43,393 nucleotides of DNA from Rubrivivax sp. (GCA_014859905.1 JACZKT010000002.1:1-43393), one strand, 5' to 3'. Shown: positions 1 through 10,435, numbered from the stretch's first letter. Notes: a model not told the origin generated them from the sequence alone. Made by a program: numbers and translations.

Positions 1-175
1 ATTGTCGACGATGAGGCCCTTGGCCCACATCTCCACCTACACCGCGCCGACGATCCCAAGCGCCGGGTCGAGCCACGACCAGCCCAGCAGCCTGACCCTG
101 GAGAGCGCGGCAATGGCCGCCATGGACGTCGCTGCTTTGCTTGATAGGTCGCAGAATCTGGACCGGAGGGCCTCG

Positions 176-440
176 ATGCAAACGCTGCAATTCTGGTTTG
201 GCTACCCGAGCACTTATTCCTACTTGTCAGTCGCCCGCATTGATGCGCTTGCGGCAAAGCGTGGCGTCACCGTGCAGCGGCAGCCGTTCTCGCTTCTGCC
301 GATTTTTGTCGCCCAGGGGCGCGGACGCGGGCCATTTGTCCCTATCCCAACAAGCTGAACTACATGTGGCGAGATCTAGAGAGGCGCGCCAAGTCTCTCG
401 GCAACGAGGATCGGCGTCCTGAACCTTATCCACCGAACAC
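176..440 (+). pseudogene. Truncated, frameshifted DsbA-family / 2-hydroxychromene-2-carboxylate isomerase-like remnant
   Basis: MQTLQFWFGYPSTYSYLSVARIDALAAKRGVTVQRQPFSLLPIF in one frame, then NKLNYMWRDLERRAKSLG in another; typical HCCA isomerase/DsbA-like segments split by a frameshift and ended by IS sequence. Confidence 0.55.
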
Positions 441-548
441 GAGAGTCACCACCCGTGTCGGACTTGTAGCGGCTCGGGAAGGCTGGTGCCCCTGGTGGCC
501 ACCCAAACTCCCCCACCCATGGCCACCTCAAATTCCCCCACCCTGACC

Positions 549-2109
549 CAATACTGTTCTATTAGACAAGAATCGCTTACGATACCCGGCATGGCAACTC
601 CACGTTGGGAGGCGGCATGGCGCGAACGAAGGCGGTCCTGGGTTCCGGGGCCCGGCTGAGTGACTACCTGTCGGCCAGCTTGCTGGCTCGTGTCGTTTCC
701 GCCGACGTCGTGCATGCGGTGCTCAACGAGCACGGCCGCAATAGCCAGCGCATCCGCAGTTTTCCCGCCGTGGCCGGTGTCTACTACTGCATGGCGCTGA
801 GCCTGTACCCGGAGGCGGCGTACGAGGAGGTCTTCGCCGTCGTCGCGCAGGGGTTGGCGTGGGCCAGTGGTGCGGCCGAGCCGGCGCTGGTGCGCAAGTC
901 CTCCATCAGTACCCTGCGCAGCCGCATCGGATCGGCACCGCTGCGCGAATTGGTCCTGCGCTGCTGCGTGCCCCTGGCCAACATGGCAGACCATCCCGAG
1001 GCGTTCTACGCCGGCCTGAGACTGGTGGCGATCGACGGAAGCTGCTTCGATCTGCCTGACGAGGCGGACAACGCCGAGACCTTTGGCTACCCCGGCAGCC
1101 GCACCAGCCTGGCCGGGCATGCCGGCTATCCGCAGGCACGCTGCGTCGTGCTGGTCGAATGCGCCACGCACGCCGTCCTGGGTGCCAACCTCGGGCCCTT
1201 TCGCGCTGGCGAGTGGTCGCTGTGCACCGACCTGCTGCCTCGGTTGCAGCCAGGCATGCTGTGCATGGCCGACCGGGGATTCAACGGCTTCGAGCAATGG
1301 CGCGACGCAAGGGCCACGGGAGCCGAACTGCTGTGGCGATGCAGCAGCACCCGCAAGCTGCCGGCGCAACAGCTGCTGCCTGACGGCTCCTTCCTCAGTG
1401 TCATTCGACCCACGGGTGTGGGCCGCGCCGAGGCCACCGAGCAGGCCATCACGGTGCGCGTGATCGAATACGCGATGCCCGGCGTCGATGACGGGCAGCC
1501 GCGATACAGGTTGCTGACGACGCTGCTGGATCCGCAACTGGCGCCGGCTATGGAATTGGCGGCGCTGTACCACCAGCGCTGGGAGATCGAGGCCGTCTTC
1601 GATGAGCTCAAGACGCACCTGCGGCAGGGTCGGCGGGTTCTGCGCAGCAAGACGCCCGACCTCGTACGCCAGGAGTTCTACGGCTGGGTGCTGGCGCACT
1701 ATGCCGTGCGCTGGCTGCTGCACCAAGGCGCCACGTGCCACCGAATACCGCATGCAGAGTTGTCCTTCAAGGGACACGTCGAGTTGCTCAGGCGCGCACA
1801 GCCCCACTCCGGGGCCTTTCCCCCCAGAGCGACCCCGACGGCGACGACGTTGGTTCAGTGAGCTGCTCCAAGCCAGTGCGCACACCCGGGCCACCAGGAC
1901 GATCAACCGACGATCGCCGCGCATGGTCAAGCGTCGAAACTCGCAGTACGCGCCTCACGACCGAACCGCTGCAACCCGAGTCCCCATGGACTGCACGCCG
2001 CTTCCGGCCACCGGCCCACCCGTCCGACCCGCACCGCGAACCCCGCGCAAGAAGCTGTGGTCAACGGAGTGCCCTGCAGGTGACTTTCTTTTCTAACAGA
2101 ACAGTATTG
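549..2109 (+). mobile_element. IS4-family insertion sequence with terminal inverted repeats and 10-bp target duplication
   Basis: Left end CAATACTGTTCTATTAGACAAGAA (549) is a near-perfect inverted repeat of the right end TTTCTTTTCTAACAGAACAGTATTG (to 2109). Flanked by CACCCTGACC at 539-548 and 2110-2119. Confidence 0.9.
617..1861 (+). CDS. IS4-family transposase (C-terminus may be frameshifted near 1800)
   Basis: 418-aa ORF with IS4-type N-terminal domain (RSFPAVAGVYYCMALSLYPEAAYEEV), DGSCFDLPD, MADRGFNG and YHQRWEIEAVFDELK motifs. Overlapping ORF 1602..2096 carries a plausible continuation (MVKRRNSQYAPH). Confidence 0.85.
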   Translation: MARTKAVLGSGARLSDYLSASLLARVVSADVVHAVLNEHGRNSQRIRSFPAVAGVYYCMALSLYPEAAYEEVFAVVAQGLAWASGAAEPALVRKSSISTLRSRIGSAPLRELVLRCCVPLANMADHPEAFYAGLRLVAIDGSCFDLPDEADNAETFGYPGSRTSLAGHAGYPQARCVVLVECATHAVLGANLGPFRAGEWSLCTDLLPRLQPGMLCMADRGFNGFEQWRDARATGAELLWRCSSTRKLPAQQLLPDGSFLSVIRPTGVGRAEATEQAITVRVIEYAMPGVDDGQPRYRLLTTLLDPQLAPAMELAALYHQRWEIEAVFDELKTHLRQGRRVLRSKTPDLVRQEFYGWVLAHYAVRWLLHQGATCHRIPHAELSFKGHVELLRRAQPHSGAFPPRATPTATTLVQ

Positions 2110-2216
2110 CACCCTGACCATGCTTCGATGAGGTGCTGAGCGGGCCGGCGAGGCCGGCTCGTCAGGGCTGAGCAGGACGTTACTTTCCGCCCCTCAATGT
2201 CGAGGGGAAACAAGGA

Positions 2217-2830
2217 GTGAACGTCTTGAAGCCACATCTACAGACAACCGTCTGGACCCTGCTGGAGGCCGGCGCCAGCCAGCGAGAGATACAGCGGGTC
2301 ACGGGGATCGATCGCAAGACGATCCGCGGTTACCAGAAGCGGTTTGCCGCTGCCGCTGCGGTAAATTCCCCCGGGGTGGCCGCCGGAGCGGCGCAGCAAA
2401 TTCCCCCACCCCGGCCACCGGCACCGGCACCGGCACCGGCACTGGTACCGGCAGTGACGCCGACGGCTGTTGCGCCGACGGCATCGGCCCGCGAACCCCA
2501 TCGTGCCTTCATCGAGGCCCAGCTTCGGCTGCGTCGCAACGCCGTGGCCATCTACCAGGACCTGGTAGATCTGCACGGCTACGCCGGCGCCTACAACTCA
2601 GTCAAGCGCTTCGCCAACAAGCTGCGCCACCGCGAGCCCGAGCAGTTCGACCGCCTGGCATTCCTGCCGGGCGAGGAGATGCAGGTCGACTACGGCGAGG
2701 GTGCTCTCACGCGCGTGCCCGGCACCGACCGTTGGCGCAAGCCGCGGCTGTTCGTGGCCACGTTGCGCTACTCGCGGCGCAGCTACCGCTGTGTGGTCTG
2801 GCGCTCAGATAGTCCGCCAGCCGAGCCCCC
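2217..2830 (+). pseudogene. IS21-family transposase IstA, 3'-truncated
   Basis: MNVLKPHLQTTVWTLLEAGASQREIQRVTGIDRKTIRGYQKRF ... EEMQVDYGEG...RKPRLFVATLRYSRRSYRCVVW; GTG start at 2217. Protein stops short of the rest of the integrase core. Confidence 0.75.
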
Positions 2831-2939
2831 GTACCCAGCACTGCCTTGGTTCGTGCCATCGCCTGACGTCGTCGCGATGCCGGCGATTCTGGCAGAACTC
2901 ACTCTAATCTAACAGTATTGTGACCTGACCGACCTGAAG

Positions 2940-3290
2940 ACGGGGTGGCAAGAGACCACGGCTGTGGTGGGCAAGTTGAACCGAGCGCTGCGCGGCTGGG
3001 CGAACTACTTCAATGTAGGGACCACCAGCGGCGCCTACCGGGCGCTCGACAACTACACCGCGCCGCGGTTGCGCCGGTGGCTGCGCAGCAAGCACAAGCT
3101 CAGGCGACGACGGGGCGGGAGCTATCCACTCCAGCACCTTTACGGGTACTTCGGGCTCGTACGCTTGACTGCGCGCGGCCGCAGCCAGCCGTGGGCGAAG
3201 GCGTGAGGTCTTGTCCGAGAGCCGGATGCGGGAAATCTGCATGTCCGGTTCGATGAGGGGGATGTGGAGACGGAGCTACGGCGAGGTTAC
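2940..3290 (+). mobile_element. 3' remnant of a group II intron (maturase C-terminus plus domain V)
   Basis: [44 protein letters not shown] (group II intron maturase C-terminal domain), followed by domain V-like GAGCCGGATGCGGGAAATCTGCATGTCCGGTTC at 3219-3251. Confidence 0.85.
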
Positions 3291-3640
3291 TCGGGCACCG
3301 CCAGACGAAAGGGACGGCAACAGACAAACCGGACCTACTGCCACCGCGCCACATTCCTACTCTACCGAGCGCCGGCAGCCATGAGTGGCGGCAATCTGGC
3401 CACCCAACTTGGCTGTCAGCTGTCTGGCGGTGAGTTCGCGTGCCTGGCCGTCGGTGGCCGACCCTGAGCCGACATCCGCTGTCCTGATCTCGCTGCCCTG
3501 AAGCTGCCGGTCGAGTCCGCACTCAGGCACCCGTTTGAGGCCCCGCAACGGAGGGCACACGCCGGTAGGCGGCACACAGGGCGATTGAGGTGCAGCGCGC
3601 GGCCTGAGACCGTGCGGGCTCACCTCACCGGGAGCCCATC

Positions 3641-3985
3641 GTGCAAGCCATCGGCCGGCAGCCCCAGCGGGCGCCCGATGGCGCCCCGGTCCAATACGAA
3701 CGCCACCGCCCCGAGCAGACCACGCTGCATCGCCTGGTGCAGCAGCATGCGGCCAGCTTCATCGCCCACACCGAGGCCAGCACGGGCGCCGAGTTGCCTC
3801 GATTCGTCAGAGACGAGTTCGAAGCTTTCCTCGAGTGCGGCATTCTGGCCCCCGGCTTCCTGAGGCTGCGCTGCGGCGAGTGCGGCCACGACAAGCTGCT
3901 GGCCTTCAGCTGCAAGCGGCGCGGTTTCTGCCCCTCATGCGGTGCACGGCGCATGTCGCAGACGGCGGCGCACCTGGTGGATCGA
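3641..3985 (+). pseudogene. IS91-family transposase N-terminal fragment (zinc-binding)
   Basis: HRLVQQHAASFIAHTEASTGAELPRFVRDEFEAFLECGILAPGFLRLRCGECGHDKLLAFSCKRRGFCPSCGARRMSQTAAHLVD, abruptly ended. Confidence 0.8.
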
Positions 3986-3987
3986 CG

Positions 3988-4191
3988 CAGGTGTGGTGCG
4001 CCGTGGCCACATACGTGCTCATCGCCATCGTCAGGAAAGAACTTCAACTCGAGGCCTCGATGTACACATGTCTACAGATCTTATCGGTGTCCGTTTTCGA
4101 GAAAACCCAGCTTTCATGCGCCTTTCCAGGCGATGAGTCCACAACCGAACAGTCAGACGACGCTAAGCAGTTGATTTTGTTCGACTTTTAA
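3988..4191 (+). pseudogene. IS4-type transposase C-terminal fragment
   Basis: VWCAVATYVLIAIVRKELQLEASMYTCLQILSVSVFEKTQLSCAFPGDESTTEQSDDAKQLILFDF: typical IS4-family C-terminus, without the rest of the gene. Confidence 0.7.
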
Positions 4192-5559
4192 CCGGACATT
4201 AGTGATGAGCAGGCCATTGCGATCGGCCGGATCTGGTTCTCGACCCAGTTGTTGTCGATCGGCAGGTCGCCGTCGCCGATGAATCGCACGAGCGCTGCCC
4301 AGCGCTTGAGGCTGTAGTCGATCGCCTTGGCCGTGGCTGAACCGTCCGGCACCTTCTGTCGCTGCTGCGTCAGCCACAGGTGCAGGGCATCGGCGATCCG
4401 TTTGCTCTTCTCCTGCCGGACGGCCTTGCGTTCATCGGGTGCGAGTTGCTTGGCTTCGCGCTCGACCTCATACAGCTGTATGAAGAATTTGAGTGCCTGC
4501 TCGCCGACCTGGCTGCCGTGGTTGGCCCACAGCTCGTGGAACTTGCGCCGCGCATGCGCCATGCAGCGCAGCCGACCTCGGTCACGCCCATCTCGAAGCA
4601 GGCCTTGTAGCCGCTGAAGTCGTCGGTGACGAGTTGGCCCTTCCAGCCGGGCTTGTTCTCGCTGCCGGGCAGCCCCAGGAATTCGCGTACATGCTGCCCA
4701 CCGCGGCTGTCGGCGAAGTCGAAGACGACGGCCTTCATCGGATTGAAGCTCGTCGTGAAATAGCTCCACAGGTAGGCCTTGTGTTGCGTCTTGCCGTGGC
4801 CCGGCTTGAGCATCGCCACTGGCGTCTCGTCGGCGTGCAGCACGGTGTTCTTCAGCATCTCGGCGGTGAGCGCGTCCACCAGCGGCTGCAACTGCACCCC
4901 GCACTCGCCCACCCACTGCGCCAGGGTCGAGCGGGCAATCGCCAGGCCAGCGCGCTCGAAGATGTGTTCCTGGCGGTACAGCGGCAGGTGGTCCAGGTAC
5001 TTGGCCACCAGCACCTGCGCCAGCAAGCCGGTGGTGGGCAGCCCCTTGTCGATGATGTGCGGGGCCACCGGGGCCTGCACCAGCTTCTCACAGCAGGCGC
5101 AGACCCACTTGCCGCGTACGTGGCGCTCCACGGTGAACACGCCCGGCTCGTAGTCCAGCTTCTCGGCCACGTCCTCGCCGATGCGCTTCATCGCCTGTCC
5201 GCAGCCGCAGGTGGTGGTCTCGGGCTCGTGGCGGATCTCGCGCCGGGGCAGGTGCGCAGGCAGCGGCTGTCGCTTGGGGGTCTGCTTGTCCTCGGGCGCC
5301 GGCTTCTTCGGTTGCTGGGCCTCGATCTCCAGGGCCAGCGCCGCCAGGTCGGTGTCGATGGTCTCTTCCAGCAGGCTCTTCTGTTCGGCGTTGTAGGCCT
5401 CGGACGTGGCCGCGAACTTCAGCCGCTTGAGCACCGCCATCTCGTGCGTGAGATTGTCGATGGTCGCCTGCTTGAAGGCGATCTCGGACATGAGCGTGCG
5501 CACCGCCTGGCGCAGTTGCTCCGGATCCAGCGTGTCGATGTGTTCTGCGACGATCACGG
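4188..5559 (-). pseudogene. tnpC: IS66 transposase TnpC (frameshifted near 4610, C-terminus truncated)
   Basis: ORF 4370..5686 (EHIDTLDPEQLRQAVRTLMSEIAFKQATIDNLTHEMAVLKRLKF...HADETPVAMLKPGHGKT) continues in ORF 4188..4916 (CMAHARRKFHELW...DNNWVENQIRPIAMACSSLMSG*). Confidence 0.85.
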
Positions 5560-5633
5560 ATCGTGATCGTGCCGGACCCCGCGCCGATGCGCATCGGCAC
5601 ATTCGGCAATTGCGCGATTCGCGCTGACGCGTT

Positions 5634-5966
5634 CTACAGAAGCTTGATGATCCCGGCCTCGCCGATGCGGTGCCACGGCAAGCCAAGTACGAGGGCGTCG
5701 AGCTGCGAACGGGTCAGCGTCAGCGTCGTGCCCGCGTCCTTGGGCCAGACGAATTTGCCGCTGTTCAGTCGACGTGCAGCCAGCCACACGCCGATGCCGT
5801 CGTGCACGAGCACCTTCATGCGGTTGGCACGGCGGTTGGCGAACAGGTAGGCATGGTGCGGGTGTGCCGCGCCGAAGACGTTGACCGCCCGGGCCAGCGC
5901 AGCTTCGGTGCCCGCGCGCATGTCCACAGGCTCGACGGCCAGCCAGACGGCGTCGATGCGGATCAC
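5634..5966 (-). CDS. tnpB: IS66 accessory protein TnpB
   Basis: IRIDAVWLAVEPVDMRAGTEAALARAVNVFGAAHPHHAYLFANRRANRMKVLVHDGIGVWLAARRL. Confidence 0.85.
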   Translation of the reverse strand: MIRIDAVWLAVEPVDMRAGTEAALARAVNVFGAAHPHHAYLFANRRANRMKVLVHDGIGVWLAARRLNSGKFVWPKDAGTTLTLTRSQLDALVLGLPWHRIGEAGIIKLL

Positions 5967-6325
5967 TTCAGGATCTCGCGCGTCCAGGCCGCGAGGTCGG
6001 CGGACGCGGACACGGGCCACGTGATCACCATGGCGGTGGCGCCGCGGCGCAGCTGGATCCGGATGTCGGCTGCCGACGAGGCTGCAGCCACAGGCTCTGC
6101 GGCGAGCGACACGGGCACGAACTCGTTTGTGCATGCGGGAACTGTCGCGCCGGACCCGCGCGCCAGCTGCCGCCAGCGGTGAACGACGTTGGCGTTGATG
6201 CCGTGCGCCATCGCCACCTTGGCCACCGATGCCCCCGGGGCGTCGCACTCGGCCATCACCTGCGCCTTGACCTCGGCGCTGTAGCGCCGCCTCGTTGCGG
6301 GTCTCTCGCTTGCCATCGTGTCCAC
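5963..6325 (-). CDS. tnpA: IS66 accessory protein TnpA
   Basis: MDTMASERPATRRRYSAEVKAQVMAECDAPGASVAKVAMAHGINANVVHRWRQLARG: IS66 OrfA/helix-turn-helix protein. Confidence 0.85.
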   Translation of the reverse strand: MDTMASERPATRRRYSAEVKAQVMAECDAPGASVAKVAMAHGINANVVHRWRQLARGSGATVPACTNEFVPVSLAAEPVAAASSAADIRIQLRRGATAMVITWPVSASADLAAWTREILK

Positions 6326-6626
6326 CTATTTCCTACGTGGACACGATCCTCCCTGCCTTCACAGTTGAACTCAAGACGGGTTCGCCGGACGCTTACGCTG
6401 AAGCAGGTACGGGCTGGTTTCGCGGGCAAGGCGGTTGCCGGCGCGCGGTTGGTTCGTCGCCATCGGTAGCAGCTCTGGCCTTCGCGGCAGGTTACGCCGC
6501 TGAATGTGATCGACTGCAGGGTCGCTTCGCTGCCGTTGCGACTACGCCGGCAGCGCCGAGCGGCAGATCGTTGAGGAGCGGGGAGGCACGGCCGGCGACC
6601 GGGGCGGCCGGCGAGCACCAGTTACA

Positions 6627-7280
6627 TCAGGCATTGCCTTTCGGCCGGTATGACAACACGCCGTCGGCATGGATGATGGAGCGTGCGATGTCTTCGGTCG
6701 TGATGCGCTTGCTCATCGCCTGCTCGCGGATGATGCGGTAGGCCTCGTCGTCGCTGATACTGCGCGTGCGCACCAGGATCGCCTTCGCCTGGCTGATCTG
6801 GTTCGCGCCATGCAGCTTCTGTTGCAGCCTTGCGACCCGCCGCTGCAACTCGTGCCGCTCCTCATGTGTGTGCTTCGCGATCGCCAGCGCCGACAGGATG
6901 CCGGTCGACCGGAGCGGGCTGGCCAGCACGGACAGCGCGCCCATGCGCATCGCCGCGTCGATGATCGTCGGGTTCTCGTAGCTGATCAACGCGATCAACG
7001 GAATCGCCGACTCGGGCACCATCCAGTTGCATTGATTCGCCGAGTGGTCTGGACGTACGGCGCAGAACACCACGTCGACCGTATCGGGCAGATCGGGCAA
7101 CGGGGGCCACATCGTGATGACCTGGCAGCCGATGCGCTGCAGTTGTTGCGTCAACAACTCGCCGTCGGCATCGCGAGGATGGAAGACAAGGATGCGCAGG
7201 TTGCGCAGATTGCGAAGCAGGCTCGGCGTCGAATGCAATGCCCGGCCGGCGACGGCGCGGTTGTTGCCCTCACTATCCAC
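6627..7280 (-). CDS. amiR: AmiR/NasT-type ANTAR-domain antiterminator
   Basis: Degenerate receiver region (LRILVFHPRDADGELLTQQLQRIGCQVITMWPPLPDLPDTVDVVFCAVRPD) then ANTAR-type C-terminus (LQQKLHGANQISQAKAILVRTRSISDDEAYRIIREQAMSKRITTEDIARSII). Start overlaps the amiC stop by 8 nt. Confidence 0.9.
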   Translation of the reverse strand: MDSEGNNRAVAGRALHSTPSLLRNLRNLRILVFHPRDADGELLTQQLQRIGCQVITMWPPLPDLPDTVDVVFCAVRPDHSANQCNWMVPESAIPLIALISYENPTIIDAAMRMGALSVLASPLRSTGILSALAIAKHTHEERHELQRRVARLQQKLHGANQISQAKAILVRTRSISDDEAYRIIREQAMSKRITTEDIARSIIHADGVLSYRPKGNA

Positions 7281-8478
7281 TCGCTTCTCCCAGCATCACC
7301 CCGGGCGCGCTCCAGTCGTCGCTGGCGTGATTCACCAAGTAGGGGTCGGGGTCGACCCCGCAGCGCGACTCGGCACACACGACAAACCGACCTTGCCCAT
7401 CGACGCGCCCGATCCGCGGGTAGAGCCGCGTGTGGTGATTGCTCGCGTCGATGCGCACGCGGCCCTGCGGCGCTTCGAATTCAATGCCGAGCAGGTAGGG
7501 CAGCAAACGGTCGATTTCGTCGGACCCCGACTGCAGCATCGCACGCGCGAACAGGTGCACCTGAAAGTAGGCCGCCTCCCAACACATGTTTGGCTCGTCC
7601 TCGGTGCCAAACTGCGCCCGGAAGCGCGTCAGAACATCAGCGTTGCCCTCCCTGTCGATTGTCTGGAAGTACGTGGCGGAGGTGAAATGCCCGGCCGCAA
7701 CTGCGGCGCCCATCTCTGACACTTCGGCCTCGCACGTGGTGAGGCTGGCAATTGGCATGCGCGAGGAGTCGAGGCCGGCGTTGGCATAGGCCTCGTACAG
7801 CAGCCGGGTCCCCGTTCCGACGACGGTGGAGAAGACGAAGTCGGGTTGCTTGGCCTTGATGTCGCGCACGATCGGCGCGAAGTCCGCTTCCGAAGCGTCG
7901 AGCTTGACGTACCTCTCGCCGAGCTTCACGCCACCGGGACGCTCGAGGACGAAGTCGCTCATGATGCGGTTCGACTCGTAGGGATAGATGTAGTCGCTCC
8001 CCACCATGTAGACGCGGGGGCCGAAGTGGCGTGTCATGTAAGCTGCAAGCGGCGCGCTGTTCTGGTTCGGCGCCGCGCCGGTGTAGATCACGTTGCGCGA
8101 GAACTCGAAGCCTTCGTAGAGTGTCGGGTACATCAACAGCCGCTGCCACTTCTCCACGACAGGAATCACCGCCTTGCGGGTGCTCGACATGTAGCAGCCG
8201 AAAATCACGTTGACCTTGTCCTGTTGCACCAGCCTCGCGGCGAGACTGCGGTAGTGATGTGGCACGCATTGCGGGTCGTGATGTATCGCCTGGAGCTCAC
8301 GACCGTCGATGCCACCGGCTTCGTTGATCTCGCGGATTGCGAAGAGGGTCCCCATCAGCTGGGAGCGTTCTACGCGGGAGGTAATGCCGGCGCACGAGAA
8401 GAGAACACCGACTTTGATGGGATCTTTATTGGGCACGACCGTATTGGAGCGAATGAGCGTGGGCGGACGGCGCCGCAA
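7273..8478 (-). CDS. amiC: AmiC-like amide-sensing periplasmic-binding-fold regulator
   Basis: IKVGVLFSCAGITSRVERSQLMGTLFAIREINEAGGIDGRELQAIHHDPQC...VNVIFGCYMSSTRKAVIPVVEKWQRLLMYPTLYEGFEFS, coupled to amiR. Confidence 0.9.
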   Translation of the reverse strand: MRRRPPTLIRSNTVVPNKDPIKVGVLFSCAGITSRVERSQLMGTLFAIREINEAGGIDGRELQAIHHDPQCVPHHYRSLAARLVQQDKVNVIFGCYMSSTRKAVIPVVEKWQRLLMYPTLYEGFEFSRNVIYTGAAPNQNSAPLAAYMTRHFGPRVYMVGSDYIYPYESNRIMSDFVLERPGGVKLGERYVKLDASEADFAPIVRDIKAKQPDFVFSTVVGTGTRLLYEAYANAGLDSSRMPIASLTTCEAEVSEMGAAVAAGHFTSATYFQTIDREGNADVLTRFRAQFGTEDEPNMCWEAAYFQVHLFARAMLQSGSDEIDRLLPYLLGIEFEAPQGRVRIDASNHHTRLYPRIGRVDGQGRFVVCAESRCGVDPDPYLVNHASDDWSAPGVMLGEASG

Positions 8479-8579
8479 GGATGTGTGGCTTGGACTTGTG
8501 CTTCACTGAGAAAATAAGTCTAACCCGTCTTTCTCAATTTCCCTCTGACACCGCTGCTAAGTTGTTGATTTGACTTGTG

Positions 8580-10435
8580 CGAGGCCCGTAGGTCTCCACT
8601 ACAGCACGAGTTCTGCGGTGGCTTGTCTGGCTTGCGCGATAGTGATCTTCGGTGGCGGCTGGCTCGGCAAGCCCAGCCGCAGCTGGTCCAGCAGGATACG
8701 GTGTTCGGCCTCGGGCTGCGTGTAGCGCGACAGGGTCAGTTCGCGGCCATCGGTGGTGGGCAGATGCACGTCCACCATCTGCATGGTCTTGAACTTGGCG
8801 ATCACCTCACGCGGCGTGGTGCCGCCGGCCTGCGTCCTGAGTTTGGCCTTCAGGGTGACCTGCAGGCAGTAGGCCAGGAAGGCCACGAAGATGTGCGCCT
8901 CGATACGCTCTTCGGTCTTGTGGAAGATCGGCCGGATCGCCAGGTCGTGTTTGGTCTCCTTGAAGGCCTGCTCGACCTCGGTGAGCTGGATGTAGAACGT
9001 CCACAGCTGCGCGGGATCCCCGGCGGTGAGGTTGGTGCGCAGCAGGTAGCGCCCTTCTCTGCGCCGCACCTGGCGCAGCCGCTGGCGATCCAGGCTGAAC
9101 TCCAGGCTCGCCGTGCCGGATGCCTCTTTGGGCCACGTCACCTTCACCAGGCCCGCCGCACGGCCTGCGTCGTGCTTGGCCGCCCCCAGCTTCATCAGCA
9201 GCTGGTCGCGCGTCAGGCACTGGCCTTGCAGCGCCTTCAAGCGCTCGATGTAGCGGCGCAATCGCTTGCGTCGCATGCCGCTTCCTTGTCGATGCGCGCG
9301 TCGCTCTGCGCCAGCACGTACATGTCTTCTTCGGTGGCCAGCCGCTTGACCTGCACACCGTCGCGCACCTGGGCCCATGGCTGGTTCAGGAAGGACTGTT
9401 CCAGCTTCGTCAGCCGGCCCTTGGGTGTGCCCACGAGGTAGCTCGCGCCGATGCTGCGCATCTTGGCCAGGCTGTCCTCGGTGGGGATGCCGCGGTCCAT
9501 CACCCAGATGCGGTTGGCGCGGCCGTAGCGCTTCTCGATGCGGTCCAGGAAGCCGCTCAAGGTGGTCGAGTCGGCGGTGCCCCCACCCATCACCTCGTAG
9601 CTCAGCGGAAAGCCTTCAGGGGTGACGATCAACGCGATGACGACCTGGCGGCAGTCACCGCGCTTGTCGCGGCTGTAGCCGAACTGGCGCGGATCGTCCG
9701 GCCCGCGGTCTTCGTCGGTCTCGAAGTAGGTGCTGGTCAGGTCGTACAGCAGCACGTCGAACTTGGCACCGAAGAGTTCACCCCAGCGCCGCACGAGGAA
9801 CTTGAACAGTTCGTCCTTGTGCTCGACCAGCCGGTCCAGGCAGCGGTAAAGCGTGTTCTTCTCGGCCAGCGCGAAGTCCGATTCCAGCAGGTCGGCCATG
9901 GCGCTGGCGTCGAACCACTGGCAGTGCAGCCGCCACTCCGAGCCAGGGTCGATGAGGCGGTAGGCCACCAGCGTCTTGAGCACCTTCAGCCACGGTGTGT
10001 TGCCTTGCGCCCGCGCAAACCGAGGCCGCCAGAAGCTGTCGAGTTCGAGTTGTTGCCACAACTGCAGAGCCAGCCAGCAGGCGCCCCACTGACGAGGACG
10101 GCGCAGGCTCAGCTCGCTCAGGCGCACGCCGATGGCATCGACGTCGTCCACCGGCATCGAGCCAGCGGGGAATAGCGCCACCTGGCGCCGCGTGCCGGCG
10201 TCATGCAGCTCGATGGTCTTGCGCCACGCCTCGCGCTGGCTGGCGTTGATCTCGCCCAGATACAGCACCTGGCGCTGCACGACGCGGCCGTCGCTGCAGC
10301 GGCGGTTCTCCACCACGCTCCAGTAATCGTGGGTCTTGCCGTCCTTCTTGCGTCGGTTGCAGCGCAGGAACATGGACCCAAATTCTGCGTACCCACCACC
10401 TCGCGCGCAAGGACCAAGGTCTCCACTACAGACCC
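8580..10435 (-). mobile_element. IS1634-like (IS4 superfamily) insertion sequence, frameshifted
   Basis: Transposase in two frames (9237..10373 and 8599..9378 minus). The 15-mer AGGTCTCCACTACAG recurs in direct orientation at 8590-8604 and 10418-10432. Confidence 0.7.
8599..10373 (-). pseudogene. IS1634-type transposase, frameshifted near 9250-9300
   Basis: MFLRCNRRKKDGKTHDYWSVVENRRCSDGRVVQRQVLYLGEINASQREAW...LLYDLTSTYFETDED...YSRDKRGDCRQVVIALIVTPEGFPLSYEVMGGGTADSTTL; continues in the other frame RMRRKRLRRYIERLKALQ...LTEVEQAFKETKHDLAIRPIFHKTEERIEAHIFVAFLAYCL. Confidence 0.85.

Larger units (their letters stand above)
4192..6395 (-). mobile_element. IS66-family element, 3'-truncated
   Basis: tnpA-tnpB-tnpC order on the minus strand; IS66-like end GTAAGCGTCCGGCGAACCCG on the minus strand near 6395; distal end lost with truncated tnpC. 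Confidence 0.85.

Noticed and set aside
446-1930. Long minus-strand ORF (494 aa) opposite the IS4 transposase
   Set aside because: Antisense shadow of a GC-rich coding gene; Arg/Gln/Ala-rich composition, no recognisable motif.
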